DNA of 64,000 nucleotides from Halolactibacillus miurensis (lineage in GTDB: Bacteria; Bacillota; Bacilli; Bacillales; Amphibacillaceae), in NCBI RefSeq assembly GCF_900116255.1, contig NZ_FPAI01000002.1, positions 1 to 64,000 of the forward strand. The letters are read 5' to 3'. Positions 26,163 to 35,875 of the stretch are shown piece by piece. A program made the translations under genes and the position numbers. The notes beneath the pieces are model-generated. The model saw only the letters and a list, made by a program, of their open reading frames with translations. It had not been told where the DNA came from and searched no databases. Each line of letters starts with the position of its first letter. Position 1 is the first letter of the stretch.

Positions 26163-26204
26163 AAAAGCATCAATCCTTTTTATTTTTAAAGGTTTGATGC
26201 TTTT
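26163..26204 (+). terminator. Terminator of the mre-min operon
   Basis: AAAAGCATCAA / TTGATGCTTTT with inner CCTTT/AAAGG pairs and a closing T run. It shows that the ATG at 26158 is not the start of spoIVFA. Confidence 0.88.
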
Positions 26205-26231
26205 GTTGTGTCATATTCTCTCTCTTAAAGA

Positions 26232-26259
26232 CGTATCCTTTATTGTAACGCCATACATA
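26232..26259 (+). promoter_or_regulatory. Candidate sigma-E promoter of spoIVFA-spoIVFB
   Basis: CATACATA at 26252-26259 matches the sigma-E -10 consensus CATACANT at seven positions. A GTATCC element lies about 14 bp upstream. The spoIVF operon is a sigma-E target in B. subtilis. Confidence 0.5.
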
Positions 26260-26286
26260 GAGGCGGATGAAAAAGGAGAGGGTTAT

Positions 26287-26895
26287 ATGACACCAAAATC
26301 ATTGTCACATATAAAAGCGCTTAATAAAGAGAAGGCAACACTTATGAAGAAAATGCATCATCCACAGGCATCTACACGTTCTCATTTACTCACGCCTCAT
26401 CTTGTTAAATTAACACTATCAGCCGTGCTTTTTTGTCTGATGAGCTTTAGTCAATCAACAGATAGTCCTGCGTCATTAACAATGACTGTTAATCGCACGC
26501 TTTTACAGGATTTTCCTTTCGCTTCTGTCTATCAATGGTATGAGCAGCGCTTTGGTACCGTCATCGATGTCTTTCAACCGCTCCCACCTCACCATCAAAC
26601 GTTAGCCATTACGGTCGCTGAGAAAGATCAACTAACCGAAGGTGTGACGGTTGCGGTTGGCGATAAAAATATTTATGCGGTACAATCGGGCTTGGTCATC
26701 TATGTCGGTAAAGGTGACAATGGTAAAGAAGCCGTGAGGATTCAACATGCGTCAGGAGAAAGTATGACCTATAGCGGTTTAGCTAAGACGAGTGTGTTAC
26801 CTTATCAATTCATTCGAGAAAATGAACAGATTGGTGAAGTGACCCTTCAGAATAGCGCTGGGGTCGTTGACTTATTAGTGGAGCATCCAGAATGA
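26287..26895 (+). CDS. spoIVFA: Stage IV sporulation protein FA, regulator of pro-sigma-K processing
   Basis: SpoIVFA anchors and restrains the SpoIVFB protease in the outer forespore membrane. The 202-residue protein has one transmembrane segment (LVKLTLSAVLFCLMSFSQS, near 40-58) and a C-terminal M23/LytM-like fold (VAVGDKNIYAVQSGLVIYVG, then VRIQHASGESMTYSGL) without obvious catalytic histidine pairs. ATG 26287 follows AAAGGAGAGGG. The frame is open further back to 26158, but that stretch contains the minD terminator. It overlaps spoIVFB by 4 bp. Confidence 0.88.
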   Translation: MTPKSLSHIKALNKEKATLMKKMHHPQASTRSHLLTPHLVKLTLSAVLFCLMSFSQSTDSPASLTMTVNRTLLQDFPFASVYQWYEQRFGTVIDVFQPLPPHHQTLAITVAEKDQLTEGVTVAVGDKNIYAVQSGLVIYVGKGDNGKEAVRIQHASGESMTYSGLAKTSVLPYQFIRENEQIGEVTLQNSAGVVDLLVEHPE

Positions 26896-27716
26896 AAATA
26901 ACGAGATCTCGGCGAATGTCTATCGATATTAGTTGGCTGTTATTTGTCATCGTCGTCATTCTGACAGGTCAATTAACCAATTATCTCGTATTGTTAGTGA
27001 TCATGTGCTGGCACGAATGTGGTCATTTTTTAACGGCGCTATATTTTAAATGGCCAATCAAAGAGTTACGGCTGTTTATGTTCGGATGCGTGATGGAAAC
27101 AGACGCTTTTCTCATGCGCCCACTAAAAGAACAATGGCTCGTTGTACTAGCCGGTCCACTGCAGCATGTGGCTATTTTTTTTGCCTGTTTATTTTTAAAA
27201 CAATCCGCTCAACCAATGACAGTGATCGATTTTGCGATGCGTGCGAATGTGACACTCGTCTGTTTTAACCTTCTACCGATTTGGCCGTTAGATGGTGGGA
27301 AAATCATCTATCTCTTATGTAATCTCCGCCTGCCTTTTAAAAAAAGTTATCACCTCACGTTAATGCTATCTATTCTCAATATCTTCATATTAACGTGGGG
27401 CTTTATTTTTTATGGTCACTTTTCTTTCGCTTTTCTGTTGCTTGTAGGTTTTCTTTTACGCGAAATTCGGCTAGACTTAAAAGATGAACCTTATATGTGG
27501 TATCGCTTTTTGTTATTTCGACGAAAAAACATGATAAAACAGCCATTACTGGCACACATTGATTCAGATGTTCAACCCAATCAAGCCCTCAAATGCTTAC
27601 GCTTAAATCAATCAACGATGTTTATCATTAAACAAACACACCAACTGATCAGTGAACAACAGATGATTGAGCGATATATGAATCCGGTGAAATATTATTT
27701 AGAAATAGGTGACTGA
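26892..27716 (+). CDS. spoIVFB: Stage IV sporulation protein FB, intramembrane metalloprotease
   Basis: SpoIVFB is the site-2-type protease that activates pro-sigma-K in the mother cell. The 274-residue protein shows the HExxH motif as WHECGH (His41, Glu42, His45) inside a membrane segment and the second metal ligand Asp134 in NLLPIWPLDGGK. About six hydrophobic segments and a cytoplasmic C-terminal region follow. All catalytic residues are present, so an active sigma-K checkpoint is expected. Confidence 0.94.
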   Translation: MKITRSRRMSIDISWLLFVIVVILTGQLTNYLVLLVIMCWHECGHFLTALYFKWPIKELRLFMFGCVMETDAFLMRPLKEQWLVVLAGPLQHVAIFFACLFLKQSAQPMTVIDFAMRANVTLVCFNLLPIWPLDGGKIIYLLCNLRLPFKKSYHLTLMLSILNIFILTWGFIFYGHFSFAFLLLVGFLLREIRLDLKDEPYMWYRFLLFRRKNMIKQPLLAHIDSDVQPNQALKCLRLNQSTMFIIKQTHQLISEQQMIERYMNPVKYYLEIGD

Positions 27717-27717
27717 C

Positions 27718-29142
27718 ATGACAACGCTCTTTTTACTGACACAACTAACCGAAAAATTACATATCACAACCGAACAAGAGATCATCACAGATCTTCAGTT
27801 CATCCGACCAAATGAAGATGTGTTGGTCGGCGCCATCTTTTATGGCCGAATCACGGATATTGACCACCAGCTAAATGCAAGTTTCGTTGATATTGGACTT
27901 GAGACACCGGGTTATCTAGATCATCACGATTATAATCAGCATGATCAAGCGTCCGGTTTAACCGAAGGGCAATATATCATTGTCCAAGTGACAAAAGCAC
28001 CGTTTCTATCTAAAGGTGCAAGACTCACGAGGAAAATCAATCTATCTGATCAGGCGCTCGTCTACTTACCGTATGAGGAAGGGGGCAATGTCTCACGGAA
28101 ATTAGCTGATGATAAAAGGCAGGAGCTGCAAACCTTGTTTAGCGGTCAGTTAAATACAGGTGGGGTAGTCGTACGCACAAAAGCGGATGCACTGTCTGAC
28201 CAAGAACTATTAATTCAATTAGAAACGTTACAAGCGCGCTTTCAGCATTACCTCGCATGCGCAAAAGCACAGAACAAACCAGGGCAGTTGTCATCAACAA
28301 GTGAGACGCACCTAAAGTACCTGGAAGGACGAGATTTATCGACAATTGACCAGGTCATTGTCGATGATGTAAAGTTGAAACGACAAATCGAATCTGTCTA
28401 TAGTGACCGTGTCCAGGTCCAAGTAAAAAAGGCTGCTATTCAAGGCCTTGCTCCTAAAATTACTGCGTATATTGAACGATTATCCACACCCATCATCGAT
28501 GCCGGTTTAGGTGTGGAACTCATTGTCCAACAAACAGAAGCAATGACAGTGATTGATGTCAATTCAAAAAGCTATACGTCCAATCAATCACGGGCGCGGT
28601 CCGTGGTATCTATTAATAAACAAGCGGCTAAACAAGCCGCTAAAGTCATTCAGGCTCGTAATCTTTCTGGTATGATTGTGATTGATTTCATTCGGATGCC
28701 GTCCAGAAAAGATCAACAGGCGGTCATGGATACGTTAAAAAAAGCAATAGCCGAAGACACTTTACCAGTGAAATTATATGGTTTTTCCCGGATGGGTTTA
28801 TTCGAACTGACGAGGAAGCGTGAAACAAAAAGTGTGATGGACACGTTATTTGATCAACAACTCATGCCTTCGCCTTTAAAACGTGCGACCCTTTGTTTTG
28901 AACTTGAACGTGCCATCGCCTCACTAACAGAGGATGTTGCGGTTGTGCGTGTATCACCTGATGTGTACCAAGCGTTTCTTGAAAATATTGACCGTGAAGT
29001 TCTCTCAAAAACGACTTCAGCTGTTGTGTATTTTTTACAAGACATGACCGAACCGCGTTTTTCATTCATACGTCATGGTAGTCAGACATTAATCGATACG
29101 TTTCTTTTTGAAAACCAATCAGAAACTATTGACAAGCTTTAA
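27718..29142 (+). CDS. rng: Ribonuclease E/G family protein
   Basis: This is a member of the RNase E/G endoribonucleases, which process rRNA and decay mRNA; B. subtilis has none and uses RNase Y and J instead. The 474-residue protein has an S1-like RNA-binding region (about 35-110: VGAIFYGRITDIDHQLNASF), the 5'-sensor and the DNase I-like catalytic part. TVIDVNSKSYTSN and GMIVIDFIRM supply the two metal-binding aspartates. The zinc-link cysteine pair of RNase E is not evident. ATG 27718 follows AGGTGA. Its place between spoIVFB and rplU recurs in halophilic and alkaliphilic Bacillaceae as far as I recall. Confidence 0.88.
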   Translation: MTTLFLLTQLTEKLHITTEQEIITDLQFIRPNEDVLVGAIFYGRITDIDHQLNASFVDIGLETPGYLDHHDYNQHDQASGLTEGQYIIVQVTKAPFLSKGARLTRKINLSDQALVYLPYEEGGNVSRKLADDKRQELQTLFSGQLNTGGVVVRTKADALSDQELLIQLETLQARFQHYLACAKAQNKPGQLSSTSETHLKYLEGRDLSTIDQVIVDDVKLKRQIESVYSDRVQVQVKKAAIQGLAPKITAYIERLSTPIIDAGLGVELIVQQTEAMTVIDVNSKSYTSNQSRARSVVSINKQAAKQAAKVIQARNLSGMIVIDFIRMPSRKDQQAVMDTLKKAIAEDTLPVKLYGFSRMGLFELTRKRETKSVMDTLFDQQLMPSPLKRATLCFELERAIASLTEDVAVVRVSPDVYQAFLENIDREVLSKTTSAVVYFLQDMTEPRFSFIRHGSQTLIDTFLFENQSETIDKL

Positions 29143-29158
29143 TGCGCCGTGGTATGAT
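29129..29158 (+). promoter_or_regulatory. Sigma-A promoter of rplU-prp-rpmA
   Basis: TTGACA (perfect) at 29129-29134 and TATGAT at 29153-29158 are 18 bp apart. The promoter overlaps the last codons of the RNase gene. Confidence 0.8.
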
Positions 29159-29164
29159 TTGTAC

Positions 29165-29268
29165 GTTATGCAAGTTATGTAGCACCCGTTGCTACAACCG
29201 CACTGACCAGGTTTTAAGCATGTGAATGCGCCTGTGATGGCGAGTCTGAGTCTTTAAGGAGGTGCAGT
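29165..29268 (+). ncRNA. Ribosomal protein L21 leader
   Basis: About 100 nt of structured 5' UTR with GTAGCACCCGTTGCTAC, GCACTGACCAGG and GCGCCTGTGATGGCG hairpins lies between the promoter and rplU. This is where Firmicutes carry the L21 leader, thought to mediate autogenous control by L21. Identification is by position and hairpin content. Confidence 0.72.
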
Positions 29269-29271
29269 AGG

Positions 29272-29580
29272 ATGTACGCAATTATCGAAACAGGTGGTAA
29301 ACAAATCAAAGTAGAAGAAGGTCAAGAAATCTACATTGAAAAGTTAGCTGCTGAAGCTGGTGAAACTGTTACATTTGACAAAGTTCTTTTTGTAAGTGGT
29401 GACGACGTAAAAGTTGGCGCGCCATTAGTAGAAGGTGCTTCTGTTGAGGCGAAAGTTGAAAAACACGGTCGTCAAAAGAAAGTAACAATTTACAAGTTTA
29501 AGCCTAAGAAAAACTATCACCGTAAGCAAGGTCACCGTCAGCCATATACAAAAGTGGTTATCGAAAAGATCAACGCTTAA
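29272..29580 (+). CDS. rplU: 50S ribosomal protein L21
   Basis: The 102-residue L21 protein ([21 protein letters not shown]-terminal [19 protein letters not shown]) binds 23S rRNA. AAGGAGGTGC precedes the ATG. It is first in the rplU-prp-rpmA unit, the standard Firmicute arrangement. Confidence 0.98.
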   Translation: MYAIIETGGKQIKVEEGQEIYIEKLAAEAGETVTFDKVLFVSGDDVKVGAPLVEGASVEAKVEKHGRQKKVTIYKFKPKKNYHRKQGHRQPYTKVVIEKINA

Positions 29581-29593
29581 GGTTGGATGAACA

Positions 29594-29935
29594 ATGATTA
29601 AAGCAATTATTTATCGTTTGCCCGATCAAACCATAGAAGGGTTTGAATTAAGCGGGCATGCGGATAGTGGCCCTCATGGTCACGATCTAGTTTGTGCTGC
29701 AGTATCAGCCGTTACTTTCGGTATGACCAATGCAGTCATGAAACATAGTGGAATTGAACCTATGATTGACCAAGGCACAGATGGTGGTTATTTAAAGGTG
29801 ATCCTACCAAGCGACGTAAATGCCGACGCTTTAAATGCGGCGCGTTTGTTGTTAGAAGGTATGGTGACAACTTTAGAAACAATCGAACATGACTATGGTC
29901 AGTATATAACTATCTTTGAAAAACAAGGAGGTTGA
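29594..29935 (+). CDS. prp: Ribosomal-processing cysteine protease Prp
   Basis: Prp removes the N-terminal extension of ribosomal protein L27 in Firmicutes. The 113-residue protein has the catalytic His22 and Cys34 in [20 protein letters not shown]. Its substrate gene rpmA follows and does encode an extension with the cleavage motif. It is equivalent to B. subtilis ysxB. Confidence 0.93.
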   Translation: MIKAIIYRLPDQTIEGFELSGHADSGPHGHDLVCAAVSAVTFGMTNAVMKHSGIEPMIDQGTDGGYLKVILPSDVNADALNAARLLLEGMVTTLETIEHDYGQYITIFEKQGG

Positions 29936-29940
29936 AACCG

Positions 29941-30234
29941 ATGATGTTACGTTTAGACTTACAATTTTTCGCATCTAAAAAAGGTGTAGGTAGCTCAAAG
30001 AACGGTCGTGATTCAGAATCAAAACGTCTAGGCGCTAAGCGTGCTGATGGACAAATGGTTACTGGCGGATCTATTCTTTACCGTCAACGTGGTACTAAGA
30101 TTTATCCTGGTACAAACGTTGGTCGTGGTGGAGATGATACTCTTTACGCTAAAACAGACGGTATCGTACGTTTCGAGCGCGTTGGCCGTAATCGCAAACG
30201 CGTAAGTGTGTATCCTGTTGCACAGGAAGCATAA
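29941..30234 (+). CDS. rpmA: 50S ribosomal protein L27 (with Prp-cleaved extension)
   Basis: The protein starts [29 protein letters not shown] is the Prp cleavage site, giving mature L27 that begins in the peptidyl-transferase centre. AAGGAGG at 29924-29930 favours ATG 29941; the adjacent ATG 29944 is possible. The product is 97 residues. Confidence 0.97.
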   Translation: MMLRLDLQFFASKKGVGSSKNGRDSESKRLGAKRADGQMVTGGSILYRQRGTKIYPGTNVGRGGDDTLYAKTDGIVRFERVGRNRKRVSVYPVAQEA

Positions 30235-30248
30235 GACGTTAGAATAAC

Positions 30249-30290
30249 AAGCGTGTCTCTTTAGAGTTTTCTTAGGAGGCGCGCTTTTTT
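30249..30290 (+). terminator. Terminator of rplU-prp-rpmA
   Basis: AAGCGTGTCTC / GAGGCGCGCTT (with G-T pairs) is followed by a T run. Confidence 0.82.
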
Positions 30291-30372
30291 ATTTGATTAT
30301 TTTTTTGATTCAATGTACAGGGTGCGTGATATTTGTTATAATTTTCATACAATTATCAAAGAGGTGACAAGT

Positions 30373-30891
30373 GTGAAGGAATGGACATGTCAACAGTTAT
30401 TGAAAAAGAAACGCCATGATCATGCGAATCAACTACAACTCTTACTCGGTTATGAACAAATGCAAAAGAAAGAAAAAGTCGCTGAAATTCTTGCGGATTG
30501 GATGCAGCAATTAGAATTAGAACGACAGATACTCAGTCTCCCACTTGAGAAAACGAGTGTTGTGTTTGCTTATTATCAAGGGGATTTTACGCTTTCGATT
30601 GATGGCTTAAGCTTTAGTAACGTGCCATCAACCGAAGCAATAGATGAACGTATAGCGATGTCTGTCAATGAGGTGTTATCTTCCCTTTTGCCGCAACGGT
30701 CACACATCCACACGTTGCATGTGCGTGTGATGGCAGTCACTGATATATGTGTCACTATTCACTATACATGGATGTTAAATAGTGAGGTAGAAGACGTTGA
30801 TTTAACGCATTTAGAGACACATTTTTTTGAAATTGAAGTAACTTCGAAAGAAATCATAATGAAACAACACGTACAAGTAAATAATAACTAG
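30373..30891 (+). CDS. spo0B: Sporulation initiation phosphotransferase
   Basis: Spo0B relays phosphate from Spo0F to Spo0A. The 172-residue protein begins with a helical hairpin carrying KKRHDHANQLQLLLGYEQM. By alignment with the B. subtilis RHDWMNKLQL motif, the phospho-accepting histidine is His15. The C-terminal part is a degenerate kinase-like fold. GTG 30373 follows AGAGGTGAC. It sits between rpmA and obg as in B. subtilis. The sequence is divergent, as usual for Spo0B; identity rests on motif and synteny. Confidence 0.85.
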   Translation: MKEWTCQQLLKKKRHDHANQLQLLLGYEQMQKKEKVAEILADWMQQLELERQILSLPLEKTSVVFAYYQGDFTLSIDGLSFSNVPSTEAIDERIAMSVNEVLSSLLPQRSHIHTLHVRVMAVTDICVTIHYTWMLNSEVEDVDLTHLETHFFEIEVTSKEIIMKQHVQVNNN

Positions 30892-30901
30892 AACATATTG
30901 A

Positions 30902-32197
<1,296 letters not shown>

Positions 32198-32222
32198 GTT
32201 GTGAGTGAGGGGGAAGCAGATG

Positions 32223-32672
32223 ATGAAAAATGAAAAAGACACTTTTTATCTTGTGCGTGGTGATTTTTTACCAGAGGCAATGAAAAAGACGCTCCAAGTA
32301 AAAAAAGATTTGGAGCGTGGTAAAGCGACATCGATCTACGAAGCTGTACAAAAAGTTGGGTTATCACGCAGTGCCTTTTATAAATATCGAGACGCTGTTT
32401 TCCCTTTTCAAGCGATTCAACAGACAAAAATTATTACGTTGTTTTTCCATTTAGAAGATCGTTCAGGTACGTTATCGCATTTACTTGATATGGTGGCTAA
32501 AGCGGGCGGGAATATTTTAACGATCCATCAATCGATTCCATTAAACGGTAAAGCCAATGTCACCGTGTCACTCGATATTGAAAATCTGAAAATGGATTTA
32601 GACGAGTTATTAACACGACTCAAGCAACATCAATTTATTGAGAAGGTTGACGTATTAGGTTCAGGCGCGTGA
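32223..32672 (+). CDS. pheB: ACT-domain protein PheB (UPF0735)
   Basis: The 149-residue product reads [20 protein letters not shown] and [16 protein letters not shown], the UPF0735 signature, followed by an ACT domain ([20 protein letters not shown]). It is found beside pheA in Bacillaceae and is probably a regulator sensing aromatic amino acids; its biochemical role is unproven. AGGGGGA at 32208-32214 is 8 nt before ATG 32223; ATG 32220 is the alternative. Confidence 0.9.
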   Translation: MKNEKDTFYLVRGDFLPEAMKKTLQVKKDLERGKATSIYEAVQKVGLSRSAFYKYRDAVFPFQAIQQTKIITLFFHLEDRSGTLSHLLDMVAKAGGNILTIHQSIPLNGKANVTVSLDIENLKMDLDELLTRLKQHQFIEKVDVLGSGA

Positions 32673-32694
32673 GGCGTTAGAATGGAGGTAAGGG

Positions 32695-33570
32695 ATGAGT
32701 TATTCAGTAGGCTATTTAGGGCCGAGAGGCACGTTTACAAGTATGGCGGTGGATGCGTTATTTAAAGGTGAGAAACACATGCCTTATCAAACCATTCCCG
32801 ATTGCTTTGATGCGGTGAAGTTTGGGCATGTAAAATACGTGGTCGTCCCGCTAGAAAATACGTTAGAAGGAACGGTGAATTTAACGCTTGACTATCTGAT
32901 TGAATCAAAACAGCTAAAAATCGTCAGTGAAATTGTTGTCCCTATTAGACAACATTTCATGGTACATAAAGAAAATGCCTTGCGTTGGCAAGACACAGAT
33001 GTGATCTATTCACATCCCCACGCATTGGCGCAATGCCATCAGTTTTTAACTCAAGATATGCGACAAGTGAAGAAAGAAATGTATAATTCAACAGGTGCAG
33101 CAGCTCAGTTTGTCAGTGAACATCCAGAACAATTGATTGGAGCCATTGCCAATGAAAAAGCGGCCGAAACGTATGATTTAGCGATTATTAAACGAGACAT
33201 TCATGATATTGCGAATAATCATACGCGCTTTGTCGTCTTACATAAAAATGATACGGCACTCAGGTCAAACAACTTACCCGTTAAGGGGTTTAAAACAACC
33301 TTTATGATTGCCTTACCGACTGACCATGCCGGGGCACTACACCAAGTGTTATCGGCATTTGCGTGGCGCCGGATTAATTTATCTAAAATTGAATCGCGTC
33401 CAATGAAAACAGCCCTTGGTCAATATTATTTCCTTATTGATATTGAACAAAAAATGGATGATATCCTTATTCCAAATACGATTCAAGAGCTAGAAGCTAT
33501 TGGTTGCCAAGTAGAAGTTTTAGGGAGTTATCCTTATTACCACGTAACAGAAGTACTTCATGACGTTTAA
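32695..33570 (+). CDS. pheA: Prephenate dehydratase
   Basis: PheA converts prephenate to phenylpyruvate in phenylalanine synthesis. The 291-residue protein has the PDT domain (GYLGPRGTFTSMAVDALF; VPLENTLEGTVNLTLDYL; IKRDIHDIANNHTRFVVL with the TRF catalytic motif) and the C-terminal ACT domain with the ESRP feedback motif (KIESRPMKTALGQYYFLIDI). It is 22 bp after pheB and closed by a terminator. Confidence 0.96.
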   Translation: MSYSVGYLGPRGTFTSMAVDALFKGEKHMPYQTIPDCFDAVKFGHVKYVVVPLENTLEGTVNLTLDYLIESKQLKIVSEIVVPIRQHFMVHKENALRWQDTDVIYSHPHALAQCHQFLTQDMRQVKKEMYNSTGAAAQFVSEHPEQLIGAIANEKAAETYDLAIIKRDIHDIANNHTRFVVLHKNDTALRSNNLPVKGFKTTFMIALPTDHAGALHQVLSAFAWRRINLSKIESRPMKTALGQYYFLIDIEQKMDDILIPNTIQELEAIGCQVEVLGSYPYYHVTEVLHDV

Positions 33571-33586
33571 CGACATTTTTATATAC

Positions 33587-33620
33587 AAAGGCCCAAACGA
33601 CATTGTTCGTTTGGGCCTTT
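33587..33620. terminator. Bidirectional terminator between pheA and niaR
   Basis: AAAGGCCCAAACGA / TCGTTTGGGCCTTT, a perfect 14-bp stem with loop CATTGT, lies between convergent genes and serves both. Confidence 0.92.
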
Positions 33621-33668
33621 GTTGTTTATCGTATTAAGGCATGGTGTTTGATCACTGGCTATGTGTCC

Positions 33669-34211
33669 TTACCCTTCGGAATGGAAGATAAATCCTCGTT
33701 CTTCAAGCGCATGGATACAACTGTCAATCTTTTCTTCTCTATCACTTTCTAAGGTGTGAATGTGAACCCCATCGGTTAACTCAGCTAAATAGGGTGCGTT
33801 TGTCGTTTTAATTTTTGTTAGAAATTCATTGACATCGTGACGGTCTTTTAACATCAGTGTGGCCTCTAAGTCCCCGTATACAGGATGTTCAATAACGACA
33901 TTCCTCACCATCACCCCTTGGTCTACCATGAGGTACAATTCTTCCGCTGTTTCTTCTGGTGTGTGCTGACAGACGATGAGGCGCTTAAAAGTCCGGTCGT
34001 TTTGGGTATGTTTGATTAATAAATACCCTTGGCTCGTCGCCATGATTTGTTCGCCAGTAGCTTTAAGTAAAGAGATATCTTGTACAATGACTTGACGACT
34101 GACGCCTGTTTTTTTAGCGAGCGCATTACCGGTAAGTGGTTCAGATGCTTGGTTAAGTACCTTTAGCAAGTAGTCGCGTCGGTCGGTGCCTGACATTTTT
34201 TGTTCTGACAT
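33669..34211 (-). CDS. niaR: Nicotinate-responsive transcriptional repressor NiaR
   Basis: NiaR represses NAD synthesis and niacin uptake genes when niacin is present. The 180-residue protein has an N-terminal HTH (LTGNALAKKTGVSRQVIVQD) and the C-terminal 3H domain with conserved histidines (VVIEHPVYGDLEATLMLKDR; LTDGVHIHTLESD). In B. subtilis it is next to nifS and nadBCA; here those genes are absent and safA follows divergently. Target genes must lie elsewhere, possibly a niacin transporter. Confidence 0.9.
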   Translation of the reverse strand: MSEQKMSGTDRRDYLLKVLNQASEPLTGNALAKKTGVSRQVIVQDISLLKATGEQIMATSQGYLLIKHTQNDRTFKRLIVCQHTPEETAEELYLMVDQGVMVRNVVIEHPVYGDLEATLMLKDRHDVNEFLTKIKTTNAPYLAELTDGVHIHTLESDREEKIDSCIHALEERGFIFHSEG

Positions 34212-34252
34212 AGTTTCTCATCCTTCATTCATTATCGTTGTATTAAGTTTAG

Positions 34253-34266
34253 TGTAGGTGTTTACA
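34253..34266. promoter_or_regulatory. Candidate operator upstream of niaR
   Basis: The dyad TGTA-GGTGTT-TACA lies about 40 bp upstream of niaR, where an autoregulatory site would be expected. Assignment is tentative; short dyads occur by chance. Confidence 0.25.
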
Positions 34267-34348
34267 GCTGAAAATGCAACGGTTTCCCTATGTGATTTCA
34301 AATGAACAGATTAATTTCTTAAAAATTCGCTTAAAAGACCGCTTGTTT

Positions 34349-34377
34349 TTATAAATATAGACATAGGTGCATAGACT
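34349..34377 (+). promoter_or_regulatory. Candidate sigma-E type promoter of safA
   Basis: CATAGACT at 34370-34377 is the same -10-like octamer as upstream of spoVID. TTATAAA lies 14 bp before it. Both genes are coat morphogenesis genes, supporting a shared sigma-E promoter. Confidence 0.42.
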
Positions 34378-34400
34378 AACGGTAAAGGAGGCGTTAACTC

Positions 34401-34934
34401 ATGCGTATTCATATCGTTCGTCCGAAAGAAACCTTTGTGACCATCGCCAATAAATATCAAGTAACGTTGGATGATTTAAGACAATTTAACCCTGATTTTA
34501 TTCAACCCGACTGCTTAGTCGCTGGTATGAAGGTGTACATTCCTAACTTAAAAAAAGTCACCGAAGCTTTTCAAGACAGTGATCACCATCAAAGTCCAAC
34601 AAACAGTAAAGAAATCAAAAAGGAAGGGAATGAAGAGGTAAACCTGAAATCGACTGAACACACCCTCTCATCTGAAAAAGAACAAGTGCTAACAGACAAG
34701 TCAGCTCTTATTTCTATGAAAGAAGATAAAAAAAAGTTAGTCATAAACAAACAATCAAACGCAAAAACAATGGAAAAAGGACAGGAGACTAAAGAAATAC
34801 AGAAAGATTCTCAACCGTCTCACGCGACCAATATACAAACGCCAAAACGCAAGCACTATGAACCGTGGCCGCCAATTAAACGTACGGCTCAAAGTTGCCA
34901 ATATTACTGTGGATATTGTCATCACTGTCGCTAA
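34401..34934 (+). CDS. safA: Spore coat morphogenetic protein SafA, short
   Basis: The N-terminal LysM domain (MRIHIVRPKETFVTIANKYQ, residues 1-50) ends in MKVYIPNLKK and would bind cortex peptidoglycan. A charged, low-complexity region of about 95 residues follows. The C-terminus is Pro/Trp-rich then Cys-rich (HYEPWPPIKRTAQSCQYYCG), common in coat proteins that cross-link. It lies between niaR and yebC as SafA does in B. subtilis, but at 177 residues it is less than half that length. SafA and SpoVID interact in coat assembly, and both are short here. Confidence 0.78.
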   Translation: MRIHIVRPKETFVTIANKYQVTLDDLRQFNPDFIQPDCLVAGMKVYIPNLKKVTEAFQDSDHHQSPTNSKEIKKEGNEEVNLKSTEHTLSSEKEQVLTDKSALISMKEDKKKLVINKQSNAKTMEKGQETKEIQKDSQPSHATNIQTPKRKHYEPWPPIKRTAQSCQYYCGYCHHCR

Positions 34935-34980
34935 ATGAGACCCAGTATGATGAAGAGATGAAACTCATCGTATGATTGGA

Positions 34981-35009
34981 TTGAAACTTTCGCGTTTTTA
35001 AGGAATAAT
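34981..35009 (+). promoter_or_regulatory. Probable promoter of nadE
   Basis: TTGAAA at 34981-34986 and AATAAT at 35004-35009 are 17 bp apart, about 35 nt before nadE. Confidence 0.5.
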
Positions 35010-35042
35010 AGAACTAGACGAATAAAAGGAGCGAAAGTACTC

Positions 35043-35792
35043 ATGGAGAAAAAAGTCAAACATTTAGTATCATGGTTAAAAGAAAAAGTGGGAGAAGCAA
35101 ACGTAAAAGGATTAGTTGTTGGCGTCAGCGGAGGGATTGATTCAGCGGTTGTTGCCCATTTAATTAAACGCGCCATGCCAACCAATAGTTTAGGTGTGAT
35201 GTTACCGTGTAAAAGTCATCCGGGAGACTTTGATGATGCGATGCGTGTGATTGAATCAGCTGATTTAAACGCAATCACCGTTGATTTAACTGCCACGCAT
35301 AATACATTATTTAGTACAATTACTGACGTGTTAGCTGAAGAAAACATGCATCAACCAGCTAATGATCAGTTAGCTGATGCTAACTTGCGTGCGCGTTTAC
35401 GTATGAGTACACTGTATACCATTGCGACGAATCACCATTATCTTGTCGTAGGGACGGATAATAAAGCAGAATGGCATACCGGTTATTTCACAAAGTACGG
35501 GGACGGGGGCGTCGATATTGCGCCGCTTGTACATTTAACAAAAGGAGAAGTAAGAGATATGGCGCGTTACTTGGGTGTGCCAACAGCCGTCATTGATAAG
35601 AAGCCAAGTGCGGGTCTTTGGGAAGGGCAAACCGATGAGAATGAAATGGGTACAACTTATGACATGATTGATCGCTATTTAAAAGGCGAACCTATTCCTG
35701 AAAAAGACCAGGCCATTATTGATCGTTTACATGCGCGATCACACCATAAACGTGACGGGATTGCTTTTCCACCGCCGTTTGAAGAAGCCTAG
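35043..35792 (+). CDS. nadE: NH3-dependent NAD synthetase
   Basis: NadE amidates deamido-NAD to NAD, the last step of both de novo and nicotinate-salvage routes. The 249-residue protein has the ATP-pyrophosphatase loop VVGVSGGIDSAVVAHL (SGGIDS at 29-34), LRARLRMSTLYTIA, GTDNKAEWHTGYFTKYGDGG and PSAGLWEGQTDE. AAAGGAGCG precedes the ATG. It is not at this place in B. subtilis; its proximity to niaR is suggestive of shared NAD physiology. There is no glutaminase domain. Confidence 0.94.
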   Translation: MEKKVKHLVSWLKEKVGEANVKGLVVGVSGGIDSAVVAHLIKRAMPTNSLGVMLPCKSHPGDFDDAMRVIESADLNAITVDLTATHNTLFSTITDVLAEENMHQPANDQLADANLRARLRMSTLYTIATNHHYLVVGTDNKAEWHTGYFTKYGDGGVDIAPLVHLTKGEVRDMARYLGVPTAVIDKKPSAGLWEGQTDENEMGTTYDMIDRYLKGEPIPEKDQAIIDRLHARSHHKRDGIAFPPPFEEA

Positions 35793-35821
35793 ATAAGATT
35801 TTTTAAAATAGACCACTTTCA

Positions 35822-35830
35822 TGTTAGAAT
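35822..35830 (+). promoter_or_regulatory. Extended -10 promoter of yebC
   Basis: TGTTAGAAT (TG-n-TAGAAT) lies 45 nt before yebC; no good -35 hexamer is visible. Confidence 0.4.
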
Positions 35831-35875
35831 GAAGAAGATGAGATGAACAATCACGATATGAAAGGGGTCATATAG

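Noticed and set aside
26158-26286. Upstream in-frame extension of spoIVFA
   Set aside because: It contains the minD terminator hairpin; a good SD precedes ATG 26287.
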